From the NCBI RefSeq assembly GCF_003123745.1, contig NZ_QETB01000002.1, positions 46,608 through 110,607 on the forward strand: 64,000 nt of DNA, read 5' to 3'. The translations under genes and the position numbers were made by a program. Below the pieces are notes generated by a model. The model made no database searches. It was not told the origin of the DNA and was given only the letters and a program-made list of their open reading frames with translations. This DNA comes from Ancrocorticia populi (GTDB lineage: Bacteria; Actinomycetota; Actinomycetes; Actinomycetales; Actinomycetaceae). The stretch's first letter is position 1. Every line of letters begins with the position of its first letter. Below, one piece after another: positions 9,081-16,659 of the stretch.

Positions 9081-9086
9081 TATGCT
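9081..9086 (+). promoter_or_regulatory. Leaderless-type -10 box TATGCT for uppP
   Basis: TATGCT ends 7 bases before the GTG at 9094. The alternative ATG at 9082 lies inside the hexamer, so a transcript from this promoter could not include it. Confidence 0.5.
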
Positions 9087-9093
9087 GACCGCC

Positions 9094-9930
9094 GTGGGTA
9101 TTCTCGAAGCAATAATTCTTGGCGTCATTCAGGGCGTCACCGAGTTCCTTCCGATCTCCTCCTCAGCGCACATTCGCATCTTCGGGGATCTTTTTGGCTG
9201 GGGCGATCCTGGGGCGGCCTTCACGGCCATCATTCAGCTCGGTACCGAGGCCGCAGTCCTCGTGTACTTCTGGCATGACATCGTGCGGATCATCTCAAAG
9301 TGGTTCCGGGCGATTCCTTGGTTCAAGTGGTCGAACCCCGTCTCCCAGAAAGATCCGGATGTTCGCATGGGATGGGTTGTTATTGCGGGCACGCTGCCCA
9401 TTGGCATCTTGGGCTTCTTCTTCGCCGATACCATCGAAACAAGCTTGCGGAACCTCTACATCGTCGCGTTCGTGTTGGCATTTTTCGCGCTTATCCTAGG
9501 ATTTGCGGATCGATACGCGAAGAAGACTAAGACGCTCGATGACATCAACATCAGAGATGGAATCCTTCTGGGCTTTGGGCAGGCACTTGCACTCATTCCA
9601 GGTGTGTCGCGTTCGGGCGGAACTATCACTGTAGGCTTGCTTCTGGGCTACACCCGTGAGGCCGCGGCTCGGATGTCCTTCCTACTTGCGGTCCCGGCCG
9701 TCATCGCCTCGGGATTCTTCCAATTGGCGAAGTCTAGCGGACAGGGCACCCTCGAATTTGGTCCCACCGCCGTGGCAACCATCATCTCGTTCGTAGTGGG
9801 CTACGCGGTGATCGTTTGGTTCCTGAAGATCGTTTCCACGTACTCCTACCTGCCATTCGTCATCTACCGCATCTTGTTGGCCATCACCGTGGTGGCACTT
9901 CTTGGTGCGGGGCTGCTATCCGTCTTCTAG
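9094..9930 (+). CDS. uppP: Undecaprenyl-diphosphatase UppP (BacA)
   Basis: Polytopic membrane phosphatase of 278 residues that dephosphorylates undecaprenyl diphosphate to recycle the lipid carrier of peptidoglycan precursors; loss or gain alters bacitracin sensitivity in other bacteria. Both family motifs are present: QGVTEFLPISSSAH with the catalytic Glu residues near residue 17, and PGVSRSGGTIT with the active-site Arg near residue 173. About eight hydrophobic segments are visible. The start at the GTG is chosen because it fits a leaderless promoter and gives the usual GILEAIILG beginning; an in-frame ATG at 9082 would add four residues. The downstream HAD gene follows at 10 bases. Confidence 0.93.
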   Translation: MGILEAIILGVIQGVTEFLPISSSAHIRIFGDLFGWGDPGAAFTAIIQLGTEAAVLVYFWHDIVRIISKWFRAIPWFKWSNPVSQKDPDVRMGWVVIAGTLPIGILGFFFADTIETSLRNLYIVAFVLAFFALILGFADRYAKKTKTLDDINIRDGILLGFGQALALIPGVSRSGGTITVGLLLGYTREAAARMSFLLAVPAVIASGFFQLAKSSGQGTLEFGPTAVATIISFVVGYAVIVWFLKIVSTYSYLPFVIYRILLAITVVALLGAGLLSVF

Positions 9931-9933
9931 GAT
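9928..9933 (+). promoter_or_regulatory. Leaderless-type -10 box TAGGAT inside the uppP stop region
   Basis: TAGGAT begins with the uppP stop codon and ends 7 bases before the ATG at 9941, suggesting that the HAD gene has its own leaderless transcript in addition to read-through. Confidence 0.5.
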
Positions 9934-9940
9934 GACCGGT

Positions 9941-10636
9941 ATGAGTGCCCAGAACCTCGTCCTTCCCGGCGCCGTGCTTTTTGACATGGACGGAACTCTC
10001 ATCGATTCCGATGCTTGGTGGTACGCGGCCGAAACTCGCGTGTTTGATCGCTTAGGGTTCCGCTGGACTCCCGAACAATCCACTGAATGGATCGGGGCCT
10101 CGCTCCTCGAATGCTGCGAGTATGTCGTGGAGCAGGGAAGGCTCGCGGTGACGCCCGAAGCGCTGCGCGACGAGCTGGCGGCTACCATCGCCCAGATTGC
10201 CTCCTCGGAACCCATCAAGTGGCGTCCGGGAGCATATGAGCTTCTCGAGTTAACGGCTCGTTTGGGCATTCCATCGGCGCTGGTGAGTTCCTCTTATGAG
10301 AGCTTTACTAGCACTATCGCGCATGCTGCACCGGCTGGAACGCTCACCGGGCATATTAGTGGCGATATGGTGACCCATCCGAAGCCGCATCCCGAGGGTT
10401 ACCTGCGAGGTGCCGCAGTGCTGGGGGTCGCACCCGAATTTTGCGTGACGTTCGAGGATTCTGTGCCCGGCATGGAGGCGGCCATTGCTGCCGGAACTCA
10501 CGCGGTGTATGTGCCGTTTTCAGCCGCCGCACCCACCATTGATGGCATGGCGCAGATTGATTCGCTCACCTTGGTTGATGAAGCAGCTCTTCACTGCATC
10601 GTCAACGATGAGGGCATGGCTGCTTTCGCGAACTAA
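9941..10636 (+). CDS. HAD-superfamily hydrolase, beta-phosphoglucomutase-like subfamily
   Basis: Cytoplasmic phosphatase or phosphomutase of 231 residues with all four HAD motifs: DMDGTLIDSD with nucleophile Asp15 and acid/base Asp17, Ser in LVSSSYES, Lys in HPKPHPEGYL, and the acidic motif in FEDSVPGMEAAIAAG. The cap lies between motifs I and II, typical of subclass IA proteins that act on small sugar phosphates or phosphoglycolate; the substrate cannot be read from sequence. Its last 4 bases overlap the convergent PAC2-family gene. Confidence 0.85.
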   Translation: MSAQNLVLPGAVLFDMDGTLIDSDAWWYAAETRVFDRLGFRWTPEQSTEWIGASLLECCEYVVEQGRLAVTPEALRDELAATIAQIASSEPIKWRPGAYELLELTARLGIPSALVSSSYESFTSTIAHAAPAGTLTGHISGDMVTHPKPHPEGYLRGAAVLGVAPEFCVTFEDSVPGMEAAIAAGTHAVYVPFSAAAPTIDGMAQIDSLTLVDEAALHCIVNDEGMAAFAN

Positions 10637-11460
10637 TCCCGATCCTCTCCGAGGTCTCGGAGGAACTTTTCGATCTCTTCAACCACTTGGCCAGAATTGG
10701 ATTCCTGCTCCGCCTCATCGTCAAAAGCGGTTTCAAGCTGATTCACATAGGTTCCAATTTCAGGCGATTGCCCCGTGAGCTGGGTGATCTGCTCCTCCCA
10801 AGTCTGAGAAGCATCCGGCAGGCCGTCCGATTCCAGTTCCAGCCCGAAGCAATCGCGCAGCGCCTCCAAGAGCGCTAGCTGGGCCTTGGGGTTCGGGGGA
10901 TCAGCAACATAATGGGGTACCGATACCCACGCCTGAGCGGTTGGAATGTGCTGGGCGTCCAGCTCCGCGCAAAGAACTGCAAGGGCGCTGGTGGGTCCGT
11001 TGTATTCGAGCGGCTCGATCTGCGGGTGGTCTGCCACGAGCTGTGGATCCGTGCTGTAAACACCCCAAGGGAACGGCCGAGTATGAGGGATATCCACCAG
11101 TTGGGCGCCGAGCGTGACCACCACGCTGGGTTCTAGCCCCTTCACGCTCGCTTGAAACTCGCTGATAAAGGTGCGCCAGTACAGGCTGGGTTCACTCCCG
11201 TACCCCAGAATGACGTCCTGACCGGGAAGATGGAGCCGGTGAAGGATGACGGCCGGCCAATCGATGGACATGCCTTCGGCGCGCATACGTTGAATGGGGC
11301 GGACATCTTGGAAGTTGAAGTACCGTTCATCATCGATGCGGAGGATCTCTTCGCCTTCGTAATGATCGATGAGGTACTCGGCGAGTCCGCTCCCGGACGC
11401 TCCGGCATCTGCCCAGCCGTTGAGAGCGAGGATCACGATCGGACCTTTATCTGTTGGCAT
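10633..11460 (-). CDS. PAC2 (proteasome assembly chaperone) family protein
   Basis: Protein of 275 residues with the PAC2-family opening IVILALNGWADAGASGSGLAEYL, and the block HLPGQDVILGYGSEPSLYWR. Bacterial members, common in Actinobacteria, are of uncertain function; the name comes from the eukaryotic and archaeal proteasome assembly chaperone. In M. tuberculosis a homologue (Rv2125) lies near the Mpa-Dop-Pup locus, as here, yet this locus has no proteasome core genes. Upstream, TAGAAT ends 6 bases before the ATG, so the transcript is probably leaderless. Confidence 0.85.
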   Translation of the reverse strand: MPTDKGPIVILALNGWADAGASGSGLAEYLIDHYEGEEILRIDDERYFNFQDVRPIQRMRAEGMSIDWPAVILHRLHLPGQDVILGYGSEPSLYWRTFISEFQASVKGLEPSVVVTLGAQLVDIPHTRPFPWGVYSTDPQLVADHPQIEPLEYNGPTSALAVLCAELDAQHIPTAQAWVSVPHYVADPPNPKAQLALLEALRDCFGLELESDGLPDASQTWEEQITQLTGQSPEIGTYVNQLETAFDDEAEQESNSGQVVEEIEKFLRDLGEDRD

Positions 11461-11466
11461 CGCTAT

Positions 11467-11472
11467 ATTCTA
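11467..11472 (-). promoter_or_regulatory. Leaderless-type -10 box TAGAAT for the PAC2 gene
   Basis: On the minus strand TAGAAT ends 6 bases before the ATG at 11460, with no Shine-Dalgarno in between. Confidence 0.55.
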
Positions 11473-11504
11473 GCGTTGTGGCGTGGCACTGACAAAGGCT
11501 GGGC

Positions 11505-12923
11505 TTATACGCCATAGATAGATGCTCTCCCAGCGAGGTGCTGGTCCATGATGATGGGATGATGCTCTGCCTGCGGTAAATCGGCGCTCTCGGGGCGCCA
11601 CCCGGGGAAATCTCCCGTAAGCGTTGCAACAGCCTGCTTGGCGGCACCCAGAGCAACATATTCGCCCGACTCAGGCAGGCAGATGGGAAGCGAAACAATC
11701 TGGGGAAGAATCTGCGCCACGCCCGCAGATTTAGCAGCACCGCCAATGAGAAATACCTTATTGACCGGAACATCCAGATCAATGAGCGCATCAAGCATGG
11801 CAACCTGAGAACACAGCATTCCTTCAATCGTTGCCCGTGCTAGATGGGCCGGTGAGGTGTTGGACAGAGACATCCCCAGCAAAGAAGCACGAGCTTGCGG
11901 CAATGCCGGGGTGCGTTCCCCCTCGAAGTATGGCAGGAGGGTAAGACCGTCACTTCCCGGGGCTACCGTAGTGGCCATTTCGGCAAGCTGATCATGAGTA
12001 ACACCCAGCAGGCTAGCTACCACATCCATGTCACGGGCAGCATTAAGGGTTGCGGCAAGGGGCAGGTGTTTCCCCGTGGCGTCGGCGAACCCCGAGATCA
12101 CGCCCGAGGGATCGTGAATCGGGTCAGGAGCTGGCGCGAACACAGTTCCAGAGGTTCCAAGAGATAACCCAACGTCACCGATTTCTAGGCCAAGGCCAAG
12201 GGCAGCTAGCGCATTATCCCCGCCGCCAACACCAATCGGGATGCCCTCTGGTATTCCGGGAAGTCCCGCCGCGGTGTGACCAGCAATATCCGTGGGCCCT
12301 AGAACGCGTGGTAGTTGCGCGGAATGCCCAAGAGCCATCTCGAACAGATCAGTGCAGTAGTCTTCCGTAGCACCAGACCAATAAGCAGTTCCCGAGGCAT
12401 CGGACCTATCGGTGCTGAGATCCTCGGCCCTGAAATTGCCGGGGCCACCACCTGTTAACCGCCAAGTCAGATAATCATGCGGCAACACAACTGCTTCGGT
12501 GCGTTGTGCATTTTCTGGCTCATTTTCGGCCATCCACCGGATCTTCGTGATGGTAAACGACGTAAGCAGGGCAAGGCCGGTGCGCCGAATCCATTCGTCT
12601 TTGCCGAGTTTTTCGGTGAGGCTATCAACTTGAGGATGCGAGCTCGTATCGTTCCACATCAGCGCATCGCGCACTACGTTGCCTTGCCCATCAAGAGCCA
12701 CCATGCCGTGTTGCTGACCACCAACGGAAATGGCGGAGACATCTTCAATCCCACCGGCGTCTTTGACCGATGCAAGGAGCGCGTTCCACCATTTCACCGG
12801 GTCAACGGCGGTTCCTGGCGGATGAGGGGCCGAGCCTTGCCGGAGTATCTGACCAGAATCAAGATCGGTGACAAGGACCTTGCAGCTTTGGGTGGATGAA
12901 TCGAATCCTGCAACCAGCGTCAT
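11505..12923 (-). CDS. xylB: Xylulokinase (FGGY carbohydrate kinase)
   Basis: FGGY kinase of 472 residues that phosphorylates D-xylulose to xylulose 5-phosphate for the pentose phosphate pathway. Visible blocks are the N-terminal nucleotide-fold strand GFDSSTQSCKVLV, VGGQQHGMVALD and ALMWNDTSSHPQ typical of xylulokinases, and the C-terminal FLIGGAAKSAGVAQILPQI with GEYVALGAAKQA. No xylose isomerase or pentose transporter is adjacent, so another pentulose cannot be excluded. An AGGA precedes the ATG, and an inverted repeat lies 11 bases upstream, a possible operator. The RecB-type gene ends 89 bases upstream on the same strand. Confidence 0.88.
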   Translation of the reverse strand: MTLVAGFDSSTQSCKVLVTDLDSGQILRQGSAPHPPGTAVDPVKWWNALLASVKDAGGIEDVSAISVGGQQHGMVALDGQGNVVRDALMWNDTSSHPQVDSLTEKLGKDEWIRRTGLALLTSFTITKIRWMAENEPENAQRTEAVVLPHDYLTWRLTGGGPGNFRAEDLSTDRSDASGTAYWSGATEDYCTDLFEMALGHSAQLPRVLGPTDIAGHTAAGLPGIPEGIPIGVGGGDNALAALGLGLEIGDVGLSLGTSGTVFAPAPDPIHDPSGVISGFADATGKHLPLAATLNAARDMDVVASLLGVTHDQLAEMATTVAPGSDGLTLLPYFEGERTPALPQARASLLGMSLSNTSPAHLARATIEGMLCSQVAMLDALIDLDVPVNKVFLIGGAAKSAGVAQILPQIVSLPICLPESGEYVALGAAKQAVATLTGDFPGWRPESADLPQAEHHPIIMDQHLAGRASIYGV

Positions 12924-12933
12924 GTATATTCCT

Positions 12934-12948
12934 CACGTGATTTACGTG
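12934..12948 (-). promoter_or_regulatory. Candidate operator CACGT-N5-ACGTG upstream of xylB
   Basis: A perfect 5-bp inverted repeat with a 5-base spacer lies 11 bases before the xylB start, and a second one, GTGTC-N4-GACAC at 12946-12959, overlaps it. Such symmetry is usual for sugar-responsive repressors; the regulator is not in this window. Confidence 0.4.
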
Positions 12949-13012
12949 TCTCACGACACAATTTGGGGCCAGCTTACGCATCGCGTACCACGGCTTCAAG
13001 GGGGCCGTATGC

Positions 13013-13852
13013 TCAGCGAGGTGTGGCCGTTGATGCCTTCGCGGTGAGCAACTTGGATACGCCGGACTCATCGATGGGAGGTGCCTGCCCGCCAAATGCG
13101 GGGCAGAATTCCTTGAACTTGCACCAGTTACACAATGGCGATGTTTTGGGTTCAAAGTGACCGGTGTCAATCCGCTCCTTGATGGCCGACCAGGTTGAAT
13201 CCAGTTCGAGGGCTAGTGAATCGACATCCGCGGGCACCGGATCGTAGGTAAGAGTGCGGCCATCCTTGAGGTAGATCAATTGGGTGCGGGCCGGCAGCGA
13301 TCCGCGTGAGATAAAAAGTGCGGCCGCATAGAACTGCATTTGGAAGATGGCTTCGTGCTGGAATCGCGGGCTCGGGGACTTACCGGTCTTGTAGTCCACA
13401 ACCCGCAGCGCGCCATTAGGAGCCTTGTCTATACGATCAATAATCCCGCGGATGTGCAGACCGGAGGGCAGCGTTGCGTTCACGAACGTCTCCCGTGCAT
13501 CGGGTTGGAGAAACTGAGGGTTCTCCATCGTGAAGTAGTTTCCAATGAGTGTGCGGGCGCTGGAGAACCAATCGTCGAATGTGGCCGAATCTTCGAAGAG
13601 CTGCTCATCTTCTGGAGATTTCTCTACATGCTCCTGCCACTGAGGCTCAAGAAGGCTCTGAGCAGCTTCCTCAGTTCGCTGCGCGGGATCCGCGTCAAAG
13701 AGGTGCTCTAAGACGGCGTGCACGAGCGTGCCCCGCAACGCCTCAACCGATGGTGGTTCGGGCAGACGATCGATTGCGCGGAGCCTGAACAGTAGCGGGC
13801 ATTGGCGAAAGTCCTTGGTGCGTGACGGCGAAAGCGCGGCATGGAAACTCAT
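13013..13852 (-). CDS. RecB-family PD-(D/E)XK nuclease with probable Fe-S cluster
   Basis: Nuclease of 279 residues resembling the C-terminal nuclease domain of RecB/AddB and Cas4. It shows GTLVHAVLEHLF (His45), IIDRID (Asp139) and VVDYKTGK (Asp153, Lys155), the metal-binding PD-(D/E)XK core. Four cysteines, Cys18 and C-terminal Cys241, Cys244 and Cys250, have the spacing of the iron-sulfur staple of AddB/Cas4-like nucleases. A stand-alone version sits beside trmI in M. tuberculosis (Rv2119) as well. The role is probably DNA repair; there is no CRISPR or Cas neighbour. TAGGCT ends 6 bases before the ATG, so it is probably leaderless. Confidence 0.87.
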   Translation of the reverse strand: MSFHAALSPSRTKDFRQCPLLFRLRAIDRLPEPPSVEALRGTLVHAVLEHLFDADPAQRTEEAAQSLLEPQWQEHVEKSPEDEQLFEDSATFDDWFSSARTLIGNYFTMENPQFLQPDARETFVNATLPSGLHIRGIIDRIDKAPNGALRVVDYKTGKSPSPRFQHEAIFQMQFYAAALFISRGSLPARTQLIYLKDGRTLTYDPVPADVDSLALELDSTWSAIKERIDTGHFEPKTSPLCNWCKFKEFCPAFGGQAPPIDESGVSKLLTAKASTATPR

Positions 13853-13858
13853 GGTGCA

Positions 13859-13864
13859 AGCCTA
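13859..13864 (-). promoter_or_regulatory. Leaderless-type -10 box TAGGCT for the RecB-type gene
   Basis: On the minus strand TAGGCT ends 6 bases before the ATG at 13852. It lies in the 41-base gap shared with the divergent trmI promoter. Confidence 0.55.
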
Positions 13865-13879
13865 ACGCGCGCCTCCCAC

Positions 13880-13885
13880 TACAAT
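13880..13885 (+). promoter_or_regulatory. -10 box TACAAT for trmI
   Basis: TACAAT ends 8 bases before the trmI ATG. GGGAG lies between, only 3 bases from the start, so the transcript is likely leaderless or nearly so. Confidence 0.5.
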
Positions 13886-13893
13886 TGGGAGTC

Positions 13894-14928
13894 ATGAGTA
13901 GTGCAGAGCTTCGTCGCGGGCCTTTCCGAGCCGGTGAACGCGTCCAGTTAACCGACCCGAAGGGACGCCAGTACACTATATCGCTGACGCACAAAGGTTT
14001 CTTTCAATCAACCCGCGGCTCCTTCCGGCACTCCGAGCTGATCGGAGCGGACGAGGGAACGGTGATCGAGGCGGGAGAAGGCAGGCGTTTTTTGGCGTTG
14101 CGCCCGCTGGTTTCGGACTATGTGCTTTCCATGCCTCGGGGCGCCACGGTGATCTATCCCAAGGATGCTGCCCAGATCGTCCATACGGCGGATGTTTTCC
14201 CCGGCTCACGTGTATTCGAGGCGGGACTGGGATCTGGGGCGCTCACACTCTCGTTGCTGGGGGCGGCCGGCTATGAGGGCCATGTGCTGTCCGTGGAACG
14301 CCGCTCGGAGTTTGCGGAGATCGCGCAGGGCAACGTCACGTCCTGGTACGGCGCCAATGTCCCTCCTTGGAGTGTGGAGATCGGTGAAGCGGACGAGGCA
14401 CTGGCTAGCCTTCCGCAGGATGATCGCGATCAGGTGATGCTGGACATGCTGGCGCCGTGGGAGATGCTTGAAGGTGCCGCGCACGCGCTGCGCCCCGGAG
14501 GCGTCATATTGGCCTATGTTGCAACTACTACCCAGATGTCCCGCTTCGTCGAGGAACTGCGGGACAGTTCGAATTTTACGGAGCCGGTAGCCTCCGAGAC
14601 CCTCGTGCGAACGTGGCATCTTGACGGTTTATCAGTGCGGCCGGATCACCGAATGGTCGCCCACACCGGCTTCCTCGTGGTGGCGCGTAGACTATCCCCG
14701 CAGTCTGACCCGCTAGTCCTCTCGCGGCGGCCAGCCAAAGCTGCTCATTCCGAGCCACTGGCGTGGGAAGAAGAGATTGGTGAACGCGCGATCTCTCCGA
14801 AAAAGCTTCGGCGCGTCCGGCGCGATGTTGCTCATCGAGCCGATGTCGAGGAAACGGGTGAGTCAGATCCGGGAGCGCACGGGAAAGCCGTAAGCGAAAG
14901 GATTGAAGCTGAGTTGCGGGATAGATAG
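13894..14928 (+). CDS. trmI: tRNA (adenine-58-N1)-methyltransferase TrmI
   Basis: SAM-dependent methyltransferase of 344 residues that makes m1A58 in the T-loop of tRNA, as a tetramer in characterised homologues. An N-terminal small barrel (LTDPKGRQYTISLTHKGFF) is followed by YVLSMPRGATVIYPKDAAQI and the Rossmann SAM motif VFEAGLGSGALTLSLL near residue 106. DMLAPWEMLEGAAHALRPGG is the conserved active-site block. A basic extension of about 55 residues follows the fold. The start at 13894 is preferred over the more upstream in-frame start at 13822, which would run into the divergent gene. It is the first gene before the pupylation cluster, 69 bases ahead of arc. Confidence 0.92.
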   Translation: MSSAELRRGPFRAGERVQLTDPKGRQYTISLTHKGFFQSTRGSFRHSELIGADEGTVIEAGEGRRFLALRPLVSDYVLSMPRGATVIYPKDAAQIVHTADVFPGSRVFEAGLGSGALTLSLLGAAGYEGHVLSVERRSEFAEIAQGNVTSWYGANVPPWSVEIGEADEALASLPQDDRDQVMLDMLAPWEMLEGAAHALRPGGVILAYVATTTQMSRFVEELRDSSNFTEPVASETLVRTWHLDGLSVRPDHRMVAHTGFLVVARRLSPQSDPLVLSRRPAKAAHSEPLAWEEEIGERAISPKKLRRVRRDVAHRADVEETGESDPGAHGKAVSERIEAELRDR

Positions 14929-14997
14929 TGTCATTCAGACCACGGCAAGAACGTTGCCCATGTTCTAAAGTGAGACGACAGTCAACGAAAGGCAGTG

Positions 14998-16650
14998 ATG
15001 AGCCAGCCAGGTCCAAGCGAACTTTATGAGCTTCGCCAGCAGGTTATTTCCCTCGAGGAAAAGAACGAACGGCTCTCTTCCTCGCTCGTCGCGGCCCGAG
15101 ATCGCCTTCAGGATATGGGCGAACAACTCACCGCGTTGTCGCGGCCACCTGCATCCTTCGGCACGTTCATTGTTGCCCGCCACGAAGATCACTCAGTGGA
15201 TGCGCTGGTGGGCGGGCGAAAGATGAACCTTGCGGCAAGCTCTCGTGTGGATCTACGCGATTTGCGGCCGGGCCAAGAACTCCGGCTCAACGAGCAGTTG
15301 GTTGTAGTGGGAGCGGCTGGTTACGAGGATACGGGCTCGATCGTTCAGATTGAGCTGGTGATTGACGAGCAGCGGGTGTTGGTTCGCATCCATCAGGACG
15401 AATCCCGGATCGTTCACATAGTGGGGAGACTGGATCCCGATAGGTTGCGAGTGGGCGACACGATGCTGGCTGATCTGCGCAACGGCTTCATCTTGGAGCA
15501 CGTGGAGCGTCCCGACGTTGAGCACCTTCTGCTCGAAGAGGTCCCAGATGTCTCCTACGAAGATATCGGCGGCCTTGGCCCTCAGATCGAGCAGATTAAA
15601 GACACCGTGGAGCTGCCCTTCGAGCAGCCGGAGCTGTATCGTGAGCATGGCCTCAAGCCGCCGAAGGGAGTACTCCTGTACGGCCCTCCTGGATGCGGAA
15701 AAACCCTCATCGCCAAGGCCGTCGCGACATCTTTGGCGCACAACGCGGCGGCGAGGTCCGGCGCGGAAACCGCTCGCTCCTACTTCTTAAACATCAAGGG
15801 GCCTCAGCTACTGGATAAGTACGTGGGCGAAACTGAGCGTCAGATCCGTGAGATCTTTTCTAGGGCACGGGACCGGGCCGCCCATGGTATTCCTGTGGTG
15901 ATCTTCTTCGATGAGATGGAGGCCCTGTTCCGGACCCGCGGATCGGGTATCTCCTCGGATGTCGAGACCACCGTTGTGCCGCAGCTCTTGGCGGAGATTG
16001 ACGGCGTAGAACAACTCGATAACGTGATCGTGATTGGCGCGTCTAATCGTGAGGATATGATCGATCCGGCGATCCTGCGCCCGGGCAGGCTGGATGTAAA
16101 GATTCGGATCGAGCGTCCGAAGTACGAGGGATGTGTGGATATCCTCGCGCGGTACCTCACGAGCTCGTTGCCGATCCACGAAAAGGAGATCGAGCGTTAC
16201 GGTAGCACCGAGGAGGCAGCTTCAGCGCTGCGCAAGGCGACCGCCGATAAGCTTTTCGCTCACGAGCCGGAAAACGAATACGTTGAGGTGCATTACGCCA
16301 ATGGTGAGCGTGAAATCCTCTACATTGACGAGTTCGTTTCCGGTGCCATGATGGCTGCGATTGTTGATCGGGCCAAGAAGCACGCCATCAAGGATCTGCT
16401 CTCCACGGGGGAGCGCGGGCTCAAGATCGAACACATGCTTGCCGCTACCGCTGAAGAGACCCGGGAAAACGAAGAGATTGCCACCATCACCAATCCCGAC
16501 GAATGGGCCCGTGTGAACGGCCGGTCCCGCAGCGAACGGGTCACGATGGTACGCCCGATTGGTGGCGGTAGCCCGCTCATAGCTAGTCCAGAGGCCTCCG
16601 GCCGCGGAGTTAACGAGTGGAACAATGTCATTCCCGATGAGCTGATCTGA
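14998..16650 (+). CDS. arc: Proteasome-associated ATPase ARC/Mpa homologue without docking motif
   Basis: Hexameric AAA ATPase of 550 residues. It has an N-terminal coiled coil (about 8-45) that in homologues binds Pup, then OB domains, then the AAA domain with Walker A GPPGCGKT at 229-236, Walker B VVIFFDEMEALF near 299, and the arginine-finger region RPGRLDVKIRIERP. ARC/Mpa unfolds pupylated proteins. In M. tuberculosis Mpa the last residues GQYL dock into the 20S core; here the protein ends IPDELI with no penultimate Tyr. This fits the absence of proteasome subunit genes next to it. The ATG at 14998 is used, with GAAAGG upstream; a GTG one codon earlier is in frame. Confidence 0.93.
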   Translation: MSQPGPSELYELRQQVISLEEKNERLSSSLVAARDRLQDMGEQLTALSRPPASFGTFIVARHEDHSVDALVGGRKMNLAASSRVDLRDLRPGQELRLNEQLVVVGAAGYEDTGSIVQIELVIDEQRVLVRIHQDESRIVHIVGRLDPDRLRVGDTMLADLRNGFILEHVERPDVEHLLLEEVPDVSYEDIGGLGPQIEQIKDTVELPFEQPELYREHGLKPPKGVLLYGPPGCGKTLIAKAVATSLAHNAAARSGAETARSYFLNIKGPQLLDKYVGETERQIREIFSRARDRAAHGIPVVIFFDEMEALFRTRGSGISSDVETTVVPQLLAEIDGVEQLDNVIVIGASNREDMIDPAILRPGRLDVKIRIERPKYEGCVDILARYLTSSLPIHEKEIERYGSTEEAASALRKATADKLFAHEPENEYVEVHYANGEREILYIDEFVSGAMMAAIVDRAKKHAIKDLLSTGERGLKIEHMLAATAEETRENEEIATITNPDEWARVNGRSRSERVTMVRPIGGGSPLIASPEASGRGVNEWNNVIPDELI

Positions 16651-16659
16651 GGAGTTTTC

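Noticed and set aside
13013..13852. Cas4 and a possible CRISPR locus
   Set aside because: The nuclease has Cas4/AddB-like cysteines, but no cas genes or repeat-spacer array occur nearby, and the same stand-alone gene sits beside trmI in mycobacteria.
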